Part shown: piece by piece, positions 36,673-45,400 of the stretch
Position numbering within the stretch: position 1 is the stretch's first letter
Layout: each line of letters starts with the position of its first letter
Origin: Choristoneura fumiferana
Taxonomy: Eukaryota; Arthropoda; Insecta; Lepidoptera; Tortricidae
Assembly (NCBI RefSeq): GCF_025370935.1
Contig: NC_133490.1
Span: 7,758,393 to 7,822,392 of the forward strand
Reading direction: 5' to 3'
Length of the DNA: 64,000 nucleotides
Program-made: the position numbers and the translations under genes
The notes under the pieces: model-generated
What the model saw: only the letters and a program-made list of their open reading frames with translations
What the model was told of the DNA's origin: nothing
The model's database searches: none

Positions 36673-36830
36673 TCCTACTAATATTATAAATGCGAAATAT
36701 TTTACCTGTGTGCGTGTTTGAGTGTTTGCCAATCCTTCACAATAAAACAGCTAATATTAAGTATGAAGATATCGGACTTCTGGAGTTACACAAAGACTAC
36801 TTTTTATCCCAATATTCCCACTAGATAGGG
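36673..36830 (+). mobile_element. Helitron (Lep1-like), 5' two-thirds
   Basis: A|TCCTACTAATATTATAAATG is a typical 5' end. ACTACTTTTTATCCCAATAT and TCCCACTAGATAGGG are internal Lep1 words (TTTTTATCCC). The CTAG terminus is not clearly present, though GCCTAG|T at 36957-36962 could be a displaced end. Confidence 0.7.
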
Positions 36831-37242
36831 AAAAAGCACCAAAATATCAACTGCTTAGATTAGAAACATGAAATTGGCATGGGTGTTTTTTTATTCAACG
36901 TTAGGTGGTCTTCGTAGACCACGGCGTAGTTTTTGCAAATTCCCACGGGATTTTGCCTAGTAATACATAATTTTTTTACAAAAAAAAAAACTTGCACCAG
37001 GGTAGTCAACTTCATAACACCTGGACAATGGACTGTGTGATCTATCAATTACTTAATTTCTGTATAAACATGTACTTTTCTACCATTTTAAGATCAACTG
37101 TACTAAGAGCCACCATCCACAAGTTGGACACATCTGACTTACCTATACACTATCAGTATTTGCGGTGGGACAGCTTGTTTAAATAATTCAAGAACCAGAT
37201 AATGCCTTTAAGGCAAAACAGTAGAGCAACATGACACATATA

Positions 37243-37467
37243 AGTAGAGCCTGTCAATCGAAAACCCACAAAGCTTACGCCTTAGGCTACATATAAAACC
37301 TAGTATAGCTAGGTTGCTTGAACAGGCTCTGACACCGCAACGGAAATCGCTAGACCATTCACTGAACAGAGAACGCCTAATGGGGGAGATAAAAACGATA
37401 AAAACGATGAAGGAATCGCTCCAGAAAAGGAATAAAAAGTTTAAGCGTAAGCAGGACGAGATTTAGT
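37243..37467 (+). pseudogene. Stop-free, basic, coiled-coil-like stretch of unknown origin
   Basis: An open frame without ATG near its start reads ...IARLLEQALTPQRKSLDHSL, then NRERLMGEIKTIKTMKESLQ and KRNKKFKRKQDEI before TAG. The L/I spacing and K/R/E content suggest a helical segment, as found in transposase-like or THAP-type proteins, but no diagnostic motif is present. Confidence 0.2.
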
Positions 37468-37469
37468 AA

Positions 37470-39917
37470 GTAGATCTTTTTATATGGACGACTTGATAGC
37501 TCGCTATGAAAGGAGTGTTAGTAATACGGAAACTAGAGGTAAGATAAAATTAGCATTAAGTTAAAGAACATTTGGTTTCTCAAAGGTAATCTTTGCATAC
37601 ATTCCTGAAAAATCAATTTCTTACGCTTCTCTGAAGAATTTATACGGAATGGAATGTATTTTTAAAACACAATGCAAAAACTAACATCTTCATACAAAAA
37701 GCATTATAAAATCAGTTGTACTTTTCAAAAAGCCAAGAAGGCGTAAAGATTTCGACACGAACACAATTCGATTCACGTCCGAACGGAAACTTTAATCGAA
37801 AAGAAATCGAAACTGAACAGAAAATAGCTCTTACAAAGAGCATTGTAATTGCATCACGTACGATAATCGTTGCTATTATGACATACGGGGCAGAATTACA
37901 CCTAAGTATAATCCAATATTTATACGATCCATGCGTTCTTTTACCAATCTCGACTCGTGCATCCTTGTTGCTCTCGTGAGGATGCTACGTGTCAGAGCAG
38001 GATGCGTTTGCATTCGTATGCGAGTCCGTAGGTGTCTTATGTTTACCTCGGCTCGGGACAGGTAAATTCGATGACAATAGCAGTGGGAGTTTGTGTTTAT
38101 TATAAGAAATACCTGAACGCAGGTAGACCCTCATTGTGGAACGCACCCCCTCGAATAATACAGTTTTCGGAAATACAATGAATAAGTAATTTATGTGAGG
38201 TGGAACACAATATTCCAACATAAATTTTCGGAAACGTTCAAGGTACCTGTAGCTTTTTTTCGGAAACCTCAATCAATGTTTGGGGTGACGTTTCGCTTCG
38301 GCTGTTGTGGTTGTTTTTGTTTGTTTTACGGGCAATTTGCGATTTGGACTAAACTGAACATTTTTATGATGCTTATCGGCCGAGCATTAGGCCGTGCCCG
38401 TGCTGCTGTAATTAAGTCGTCTCATTGCATTTCCACACTCGACGATGTTTATCTACGCATCGAATTGGCTGTAATGAGGCAGGTTACAACTCCTATGAAT
38501 ATTAACTACTACTTACAGTTTTTAGAGGCGTTTTGTAAACCAAATATTTGGAAATGTTTTGTTAGTGTTTGTTGCGTCCCTGTAGTACTTAACTAACAAA
38601 AGCCTAACTGAACAAATAAAGTTATATGAAGCAAAATAAAATAGTCCAATAAGGAATAAAGTTTTTGATGGAGCAGAACCTAAAGTACACAAATAAACAT
38701 GTCGGATCAGTGAGTCGTAGCAAAAGCGACATGCAAAAAAACACACAATATGGTAATAATTGTGGCACAGTTTGAAAGTGTAAAAGCACAAATTCAAACT
38801 CAAATACCAACCATAATAACACATACGTCGATAAACATAGTATTGAATCTTACTTAGATACTTAATAAGTTTGAATTTGGAAAAGCAATTTGTTTTCGAT
38901 GCACATGTAGATTGTAGAATCGTACAGAGGGCATTTTATAGAAGGCATTCGGAATTCAACATGATCCCATTGAATCATTGTAGTCGTTCAAATACCGGGA
39001 ACATGCACAAATAAAGACCTACCTGGGAAGCACCTGCTGTTCTATAGTACAAATGGGTTCTTTTTGGTCAGGCAGGCTGTTCATAAATATAAGCGCCGCG
39101 TGAATTTCCTTTTATGTAATGTTTGTCTTCCAGTAATGTTAGATTTCAAGGGACATTTGGAAACGGTGCGAGTAATTTTTTGTCGCTCTAGACCAAGCGA
39201 AGAGAAATGATGTGTTTGTAAAAAAATGAATTAATCACGACCATAGAATGAATAAATTTCAGAAAGAGACTTGAACGCCTAAATCATAACTGAAAATTAT
39301 ATTAACAATTCTCATTTTCTTAACTCTATCATGAATGGAAAAGTTTGAAAAAATAAATGAAAAAAGAAGATGATGTAGGATAGAAAAAAAAATGTTGACA
39401 TGTCAATACCTACAAGAGTGAGTCAAAAGTCAAGTAGCTTGAGGAGAGGTGAGGCGTTACGTAAACTGAGTAACATGATGACGACAAGACAGCATGACAT
39501 GAATCGTTATAATGAGTCGTTTGTTATATTTGTAGTTAAACTTCAACCCGAATTCATTCTAGAGATAGACAGGGTTTTGTTAAAATTTTACAACTTGTTT
39601 GACCCTCATTTATAAAAACGAGTTTGTTTTTAAAATATCTGTAAGTTTAATAAGTGTGAAAACGGAGTTCAATTATTTAAAAGGCAATTAAAAATTAACT
39701 TTAAACTATCACTTGAAACGCAAGATCAATTTCAAAATCACAGGCGTCCCGATAGTCCCGAGACTAAAAGCTACAAGCCTAAAGAGATAATGAGAGGAGT
39801 AAATACTGGATAGATTTTCGGTCTTTGCGCTCACTTCGTCTAGCGCTGACTTCAACGCTCTGTCTCCGGCTAATGGAAGTCCAAATTGGCAGGGTATAAG
39901 ATTTATTGGGTTCCAGG
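37470..39917. other. Intron sequence next to the pan exon, no repeats recognised
   Basis: No tRNA, MITE or LINE signature is visible between 37.5 kb and the donor at 39923. Such repeat-poor DNA beside a conserved exon may hold splicing or enhancer elements, but I cannot point to one. Confidence 0.35.
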
Positions 39918-39923
39918 ACTTAC
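39918..39923 (-). other. Splice donor of pan first coding exon
   Basis: GTAAGT follows the GAG codon (GAG|GTAAGT) and matches the metazoan 5' splice consensus fully. The conserved TCF peptide also stops matching here: readthrough would give SPGTQ. This sets the exon boundary and a phase-0 intron. Confidence 0.92.
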
Positions 39924-40091
39924 CTCACTCTCAGTCCAATCGATGAGACTAGACTTCTCCTCCAGAAGATTTTCTGAACTCCGTTTCTCGTCTTCCCCGT
40001 CGCCTTCGTCCTTGAACACTTTGACCTCATCAGTGGAGCCCAGGTCGTCCCCGCCGGAGCTCGCTGCCGAACTCGAGTGCGCATGAGGCAT
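39924..40091 (-). CDS. pan: First coding exon of TCF/LEF factor pangolin: beta-catenin-binding N-terminus (partial gene)
   Basis: The exon encodes 56 residues starting MPHAHSSSAASSGGDDLG. TCF/LEF proteins bind DNA through an HMG box and recruit beta-catenin/Armadillo through their extreme N-terminus to activate Wnt target genes in the nucleus. The diagnostic block is residues 14-31 (G-DDLG-STDEV-VFKDEG), followed by an acidic stretch and SSENLL-EEKSSLID at 38-51. This matches the pangolin/TCF beta-catenin-binding segment, in which the acidic residues and the hydrophobic residues around VFKDEG contact the Armadillo repeats. The start chosen is ATG at 40091-40089 (context GAAAATGCC, A at -3); the in-frame upstream triplet is TTG, and the peptide from this ATG matches the family start. 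The exon ends after a GAG codon at 39924, in phase 0, directly followed by GTAAGT. Compared with fly pangolin as I remember it, one residue is missing after NLL and Trp52 replaces Leu. The HMG box and later exons lie outside the window. Confidence 0.95.
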
Positions 40092-40093
40092 TT

Positions 40094-40120
40094 TCACCAA
40101 CCCTTCACCCTAATACCCAT
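40094..40120 (-). promoter_or_regulatory. Upstream ORF 3 in pan leader (8 codons, ends 2 nt before pan ATG)
   Basis: The ATG at 40120-40118 opens MGIRVKGW and stops at TGA (40096-40094), leaving only two bases before the pan ATG. Termination this close to the main start could allow reinitiation or interfere with it. A further minimal uORF, ATG TAA, sits at the 5' end of the exon (40307-40302). Confidence 0.5.
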
Positions 40121-40128
40121 GACACTAC

Positions 40129-40173
40129 CTATCTATCATCCATGTCAACTTGCTCTACTTGGTCTATTAACAT
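40129..40173 (-). promoter_or_regulatory. Upstream ORF 2 in pan leader (14 codons)
   Basis: The ATG at 40173-40171 opens 14 codons (MLIDQVEQVDMDDR) and stops at TAG, 40131-40129, about 37 nt before the pan start. It has a second in-frame ATG. A scanning ribosome would meet it before the main start, so it could lower or condition pan translation. The ORF is seen directly; the effect is inferred from general uORF behaviour. Confidence 0.5.
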
Positions 40174-40307
40174 TTGGTCCGGTCACTTATGGACTAATTT
40201 AGGCAAATGTTTGGTACTAAAACTAAAATGAGATCACAGATAACTTTTGTCAGGTTAAACTTAAGATGCTAATGCTGAGGCGTTCCGTTTGACTTGCAGG
40301 GTTACAT

Positions 40308-40326
40308 CTGAAACAAAAAAAAAACA
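40308..40326 (-). other. Splice acceptor upstream of pan first coding exon
   Basis: Read on the minus strand, a T-rich run ends in TTTGTTTCAG with the AG at 40309-40308. It is the best polypyrimidine-AG signal near the exon. It implies that at least one non-coding 5' exon lies to the right, inside or beyond the window. Confidence 0.6.
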
Positions 40327-41189
40327 ATTGCAGTGCAGTTCTTGCCAGACTTGCATTTGACATATTTTCAACAAGATAATTCGACGTGGTTGCATGCATG
40401 GTAATCACGGGTACACTGAAGATAAATGTTATGTCCGTACTCTTCTTTGGTTCACGTGATCATGCATGAAGCATACAAGCGCGTCGAAACATCAGGAGCT
40501 CAATAAAGGTAAGCACGGTCGTCATCCCGTAGGTCATTAGACCACCCGGGATACATTAGTATCCCGGGAATCATTAAAAATTGACAAACATTGCTTTATA
40601 TTTAATTGAAGTTTCACCTCCTAGATCAGAAAATTGTACTGCCTCTTTTGGAACGAATCCAAGTCACTTAAAGCCAAAATTCGAGCGACAAATTTCATCC
40701 ACTTCAAACATTTGATATTAAAACACGTGTATAAGAAACTGATTCAACAAAGGTTCAACAACCCGTATCAAATTTGAATAGAGGCAAGAGCAAGTCAGCG
40801 TCATATGATACTGCACTCGTTACTATGTGCCGAGCATTTGTCATAGTTGGTATGTCAGAGGTGTGAACGTTGGTGCATTATGAATAATGACGGCGGTTGA
40901 GTTATGCATGTCAATGATCAGCGGGCTGGAAGGGTTTAGATGTGGCGTGGTAAGGAAAGGACTGTTTCAATGTTGTTTTATAGGGACAAAAAGAGTCAGC
41001 CAAGAGATGATCAAACTCAAAAACTTTACTCAAAAACTCAATGATCAATCAGCTCGCCTTACATTATCAATAGATATTTTCATACCTACTCCTCTTCAAA
41101 CCGTTATAATTATGTTGATACGGTTTAATCTAAGCTACATTATTGGTAACTTTCAAGATGGTTTCTTTTTTTAAGGAACTGCACACTGC

Positions 41190-41394
41190 ACTGCTGGTGC
41201 TGTTGTGTTTCGGCGTGGAGAGCAAGACAGCCGGTGTAATTACTGGCACTTGAGGTATCCCATCTTAGGCCTCTAGGTTGGCAACGTATCTGCAATACCC
41301 CTGGTGATGCAGATGTTTATGGGCGGTGGTGATCTCTTACCATCAGGAGACCCCACTTGCTCGTTTGCCTTCCAGTCGTATAAAAAAAAAACTT
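41190..41394 (+). mobile_element. Poly(A)-tailed retroelement 3' end, best copy
   Basis: From CTGCACTGCTGGTGCTGTTG through TTTCGGCGTGGAGAGCAAGA, GTAATTACTGGCACTTGAGG, TCTGCAATACCCCTGGTGAT, GGGCGGTGGTGATCTCTTAC, to CCAGTCGTATAAAAAAAAA. Five copies lie in this window. The A-tail and variable 5' truncation show target-primed retrotransposition. I see no tRNA-like head, so it is more likely a LINE 3' end than a SINE. Confidence 0.88.
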
Positions 41395-41727
41395 GTGTTG
41401 AAATATGAGCACTATTTTTCTTGTAGATATAAAAGGAAGTATTCAGTTCTATGCCAGTATCGAGCTCTTTAAACGATTCTGCCGACAGATCGGTTATTAC
41501 TATACTATAACCATCGCGGAACTGTGCAGTATCACGTGTCATGTATAATGTAGTATCTTGTGCTATGCTTACACTGTAGAAACGATACTACATAATCATT
41601 TTGTACTCGTACCACAAAAGTTACAAGTGCCACAAATCTCCATAATTGTATTTTTTTGTATAAAAAACTAAACAATAATAATATGTATTCTGTTGACAGA
41701 TGATTCGCGTTTTGTGCCATTCATCGT

Positions 41728-41842
41728 CATCATTAGCCGGAAGACGTCCACTGCTGAACAAAGCCTCCTCCCTAGAATACCACAATGTACGACAAATCGC
41801 CACTTGCATCCACTGGTTGCCCGCAACTCTCACGATGTCGTG
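41728..41842 (-). mobile_element. LINE tail fragment, GTTGCGGGCAACC family
   Basis: CGTCATCATTAGCCGGAAGA, CGTCCACTGCTGAACAAAGC ... CATCCACTGGTTGCCCGCAA, CTCTCACGATGTCGTG. Inverted; a closer match to the family than 19821-19920. Confidence 0.8.
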
Positions 41843-41949
41843 TCATTCATTGTCTGGTAGTAACTATTACAACTTTCCCGTTTTTTTTCAGAGGGGAGAG
41901 GAAGAAATGGTCCGTCAAGACACAATAAATAATCTCGTTTTTCATAGAA

Positions 41950-42008
41950 ATATTATCAGGTGTACGGAATCCTCAGTGCGCGAGTCCGATTCACACTTGG
42001 CAGGATTT
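41950..42008 (+). repeat. 3' end of 'GTGCGCGAGTCCGA' repeat
   Basis: GTACGGAATCCTCAGTGCGC, GAGTCCGATTCACACTTGGC, then AGGATTTT: the last 55 bases of the family at 53258-53815. Confidence 0.7.
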
Positions 42009-42185
42009 TATTGTAGTCGATTGGAGGAAGTAATCTTTTATTAGGCTATAGCAGAGTTTTTGCGAGTTTTCATTGGCTGTAGGTATTCTCTTACTTACTT
42101 TTCGTCGAATGAAGTGTCTTTTATTTAACAGTATGATTGGTCTGTCTTCGTTTATCGACGTCTACATTTAATTACGTAATAGCCG

Positions 42186-42319
42186 TAACAGACGATCGAA
42201 CGGTCCGGCGGACCGAGAGGGACACAACTGTCTGTTAGAGTAAGATGGTGGTATGGATATCCCATTCTAACAGATGGCTGCGTCCCTCTCGGTCCGCCGG
42301 ACCGTTCGATCGTCTGTTA
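42186..42319. mobile_element. Palindromic MITE with 38-bp perfect terminal inverted repeats
   Basis: The first 38 bases (TAACAGACGATCGAACGGTC ... GAGAGGGAC) are repeated perfectly inverted at the end. The inner arms (CTGTTAGA-T) still pair imperfectly around a short loop. At 134 bp it has no coding capacity. No other copy is in the window. The identity of the arms points to a young insertion or ongoing arm correction. Confidence 0.85.
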
Positions 42320-42458
42320 TCGCTATAAAATTAACTTGATCTTTCCTTAAGCCTTATTCACATTTATCTGTCATGTTGTGTTGTGGTCACAGATGTTGTG
42401 ATGCTCTGTCTCTCTATAGCTTTGATGTGACACAACACAAGCCGTCACAACACACTGC

Positions 42459-42469
42459 ATCACATAAGT
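42459..42469 (+). repeat. Target-site duplication, left copy (ATCACATAAGT)
   Basis: The 11-base word ATCACATAAGT also occurs at 42838-42848, exactly bracketing the LINE insertion. Confidence 0.9.
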
Positions 42470-42612
42470 CTATCTATCTATCTATCTATAACAGCCCTTA
42501 TAGCGCCCGTCTTCGGACATAGGCCTCCTCTCTACTTTTCCAGTCTTGCCTATTCATTGCCACTCGCATCCAGTTTACGCCAGCTTGTTGCCGGATATCA
42601 TCTGTCCATTTC
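42470..42612 (-). mobile_element. LINE 3' half (tail part of a 5'-inverted insertion)
   Basis: On minus this reads RKWTDDIRQQAGVNWMRVAM, NRQDWKSREEAYVRRRAL and stop, then a (TAGA)n tail abutting the left target duplication. The frame is intact. It is the terminal part of the reverse-transcriptase ORF, continuing from the segment at 42613-42837. Confidence 0.9.
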
Positions 42613-42837
42613 CGTGTCGCACAAAGAGCAATGGAGCGAATAATGCTCGGAATACACCTTCTGGACCGAAAGAAAAATGAGTTGATCAGACAGAAGACTA
42701 AAGTGAATGACGTAATAACAGAAATAGAACGCAGAAAGTGGAGATGGGCAGGACATATTGCTAGAATGGACCACAGTCAAAGTCCTGGAGTGGAGACCCC
42801 GTGCTAACACCCGCTGTAGAGGACGACCACCAAAAAG
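42613..42837 (+). mobile_element. LINE 5' half, inverted relative to its tail
   Basis: On plus it reads RVAQRAMERIMLGIHLLDRK, KNELIRQKTKVNDVITEIER, RKWRWAGHIARMD, then after a one-base frameshift VLEWRPRANTRCRGRPPKR. In family members GRPPKR is followed directly by the (R)KWTDDI of the other half, so the two halves join into one RT C-terminus once this half is inverted. This is the structure made by twin priming. Confidence 0.9.
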
Positions 42838-42848
42838 ATCACATAAGT
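42838..42848 (+). repeat. Target-site duplication, right copy (ATCACATAAGT)
   Basis: Identical to 42459-42469. It marks the right border of the LINE insertion. Confidence 0.9.
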
Positions 42849-43197
42849 AGACCATATAAAATGTATGAAACCGATACCGTTCTGATGTGTCACGACACAA
42901 CACGACAGATAAGTGTAAATGCAGCTTTATATTGCCATCTTAATTAGGTAGATTCCTGGGTAAAAAAAATCGGCAATAAGCGCGGAAGGCTTAGCCTCGG
43001 ACCGCCAAGTGTAGCGCCAGCAAGACCGTCGACGTCACTTTTCACTCTAATTTACCTACTTAGCTACTCATTTTGTATAGTTCGGTTATTTATTTGCATA
43101 TAAATAAATAATACTTAATCACAAAAACAAATTCTGGACCTTGACAAATTTTTAAACAGCATTCTCAGACCCTACTTAAAACTAATTGCCGGCCTTA

Positions 43198-43342
43198 GGG
43201 CTGTTTCACCTCACCACCCATTGATTAATTTTAACTGACGGATAAATTTGATGCCGTCTCCGTCTATTCGAACAAAACAAAAAAAGACGGCATCGCATTT
43301 ATCCATCAGATAAATTTAATCAATGGATGGTGAAACAAGGGG
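43198..43342 (+). mobile_element. Palindromic MITE, PIF/Harbinger-like, copy 2
   Basis: GGGCTGTTTCACC ... GATGCCGTCTCCGTCTATTC, then AGACGGCATCGCATTTATCC ... ATGGATGGTGAAACAAGGGG. Flanked by TTA on both sides (43195-43197, 43343-43345). Same family as 15923 and 44499. Confidence 0.82.
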
Positions 43343-43516
43343 TTACTGTTACATCACCACAAAATACTCGACATGTATTTTTTTCTTTTGTCATATACAA
43401 AAAAAAATTGACAAAGATAAGGTGCGTTAAAATTCGGTATTGGGAGCCCCCAAGACACCTCAGTAAAAAGTGTACGTAAGAGTGACGTCACACGGAACTT
43501 TAACCGGCTATACTCA

Positions 43517-43719
43517 TCCATACTAATATTGTAAATGCGAAAGTGTGTGTTTGTTTGTTTGTCCATCTTTCACGTCGAAACGGAGCGACGGAGCGACGTG
43601 ATTTTTGGCGTAGAGATAGTTAATGGGCCAAAGAATGACATAGGCTACTTTTTATCCCGGAAAAATGCACAGTTCCCGAGGAAACAGCGATAATCGAATT
43701 CCACGCGGGCAAAAGCTAG
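43517..43719 (+). mobile_element. Non-autonomous Helitron, Lep1 type, full length
   Basis: A|TCCATACTAATATTGTAAAT ... CACGCGGGCAAAAGCTAG|T. Close relative of 5477-5693 (shared GGAGCGACGTGATTTTTGGC, CATAGGCTACTTTTTATCCC). The 3' hairpin is shortened: GGAGCCGCGG is missing before the end, which may have stopped further mobility. Confidence 0.88.
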
Positions 43720-44498
43720 TATGTCCATAATTTTTGTTTAATTTACAAAAGACGACATTGTACATGACGGACTAATTATAATTTTAATTTCTTACCCTTT
43801 TCTTGCCAAGTTGAAACAAGTGTACTGAATTCAAGCCTCGTTGGATTTTTGTAGAGCTAACAAAAATAACTTAAAAAAAATACAAAAAGATGATCTAAAT
43901 GATGTATCATATATGATACAATGCCAAGAAAAGGCCAAAAAATTCTGTTCAACAAAGCCCCTTGTTTCTCTTAACTCGGGACTAGCGATGGTAAAGCTGT
44001 CAGCTAAAAAAACACTCCAAAAAGCAATTCCCTTAACACAACCAAAAACAATAAAATGCGAACACTTAAAATCGAAAACCGGGCGAAAGCATTCGTAAAT
44101 AGAATAGCTCGAGCTGTAAACACTGGCATAAACTGCAAATGGAAATATCTCCTGCCCGGTAATGGGATCCTGTTAGGTATCGTTTTATGGTCGGCTTTTA
44201 CGAGTATGCTATATGACGCTAAGGGTCATATAAGCAGATGTATTGTCTGGTAGGTATTTAGCTGGCCATGTTTTAGGGGTTTACACTTTCAACTGATCTT
44301 TAGATTGCTTGTACAAGTACAACGTGTCCATGCTCTCTGAACAATGATAGAACGAGTTGATTGGGGAATTTATAAGCTACATAGGTTTGTCTTACAAAGC
44401 CTCATACGAGTGTCAAACGCCACAGTATTAACAGAGAAATGACTGATTTACGATTTCATACTTGGTAGCAGCCTGTATGAAGAGGAGACACAATATTA

Positions 44499-44643
44499 AG
44501 GGGCTGTTTCACCATCCATTGATTAATGTAGTCTGACGGATAAATGAAAATGCCGTCGTCTCTGTCTATTCGAACAAAACAAACAGAGACGGCATCACAT
44601 TTATCCGTCAAATAAATTTAATTAATGGGTGGTGAAACAGGGG
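44499..44643 (+). mobile_element. Palindromic MITE, PIF/Harbinger-like, copy 3
   Basis: AGGGGCTGTTTCACCATCCA ... GTCTATTCGAACAAAACAAA ... GGGTGGTGAAACAGGGG, between TTA repeats (44496-44498, 44644-44646). Only 1.15 kb from copy 2 and in the same orientation. Confidence 0.82.
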
Positions 44644-44704
44644 TTAATATTTTTTTTTATTATATTCATCTACTCAAACCTATTAAGACTATGTTATTTT
44701 GAGT

Positions 44705-44890
44705 ATTAGCGTCGTAAGCGGTCACAGCGGAAGACCAGCGTTGGCCTCTTCGGCCAGCACTATGCTGAGCTGAGACCGTTTCGCGATTTCGCAAATACTT
44801 TCATTAATATTTACTTTATATTTGTTTATTTTGTGTTTATGTAATTTGCGAAATGCGAATAAACGTTTTCTATTTCTATTTTATTTCTAT
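44705..44890 (+). mobile_element. Retroelement 3' end with AATAAA and (TTTCTA)n tail
   Basis: AGCGGTCACAGCGGAAGACC, AGCGTTGGCCTCTTCGGCCA, GCACTATGCTGAGCTGAGAC ... GCGAATAAACGTTTTCTATT, then repeated TTTCTATTTCTATTT. Simple-sequence tails are typical of some LINE clades. 5'-truncated, no ORF left. Confidence 0.65.
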
Positions 44891-45084
44891 TTCAAATAAT
44901 TAACAATATCAGAACATTCCTGAAAAGGAACTTTACTCGGTTTTGGTTTGTGCAGTATCGAGAATAGAATACGAGTAGAATTTATATCGGGATGAAATCT
45001 CAACATCTCATCCGCCGGGTGCGTAGGTATAGTCATGAAATAAGGCACTGTAGTTTATAATTATAATGCAATGTCAATATAATG

Positions 45085-45400
45085 CAATTTTGGGAATTTC
45101 CGCGGAAATTTTTATTTGTTACTTCACGTTAAAATGGCCGGATTTGAATGAAATTTGGTATGTAGATAGCTGGACATCTGGAATAACACACAGAATACTT
45201 TTATGGCGATATTCCCACGGGATTTGGATAAAATCACGAAACCTCAACCGCTGGGTTTAGAGCCATGAAATGTATCATGGTCGTTTTTAATGCAACATCC
45301 TAGACGATTTGATTTTTGGGAAGTTCCACTGGAATTTCGTAAAATCTCGGAATTTTAATTCAACTGCTAGATTTAATAGGTTCACGCGTGCGGAGCTGCA
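45085..45400 (+). repeat. Helitron-like interspersed repeat, diverged
   Basis: CACGTTAAAATGGCCGGATT, GAATGAAATTTGGTATGTAG, ATATTCCCACGGGATTTGGA share words with Lep1-related repeats ('GGAT--GA-TGAAATTTGGTATGTAGATAGCTGGA'). A second CCACTGGAATTTCGTAAAAT segment at 45328 suggests partial internal duplication. Confidence 0.5.

Larger units (their letters stand above)
1..39923 (-). other. pan: Long first coding intron of pan (part), full of mobile-element remains
   Basis: No reading frame on either strand to the left of 39924 resembles the next TCF coding segment or the HMG box, so the sequence downstream of the donor at 39923 is interpreted as intron up to the window edge. This is an inference from absence. 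Nested genes or unrecognised small exons cannot be excluded. Confidence 0.65.
40092..40307 (-). other. pan: 5' untranslated part of the pan first coding exon
   Basis: The 216 bases before the pan ATG lie downstream of a strong acceptor and have no splice signal separating them from the coding sequence, so I read them as 5' leader in the same exon. The leader carries three upstream ATGs, annotated separately. If the acceptor is not used, the leader would continue further to the right. No TATA box or other promoter element is visible here. Confidence 0.65.
42351..42925. mobile_element. MITE with CACTTATCTGTCRTGTTGTG terminal repeats, interrupted by a LINE
   Basis: Left end GCCTTATTCACATTTATCTG, TCATGTTGTGTTGTG; right end CACGACACAACACGACAGAT, AAGTGTAAATGCAGC, which is its inverse with several changes. 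Without the insertion at 42470-42837 and one target duplication the element is about 196 bp. CTTAA precedes the left end and CTTTA follows the right, so a TTAA-like target is possible but not proven. Confidence 0.75.
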
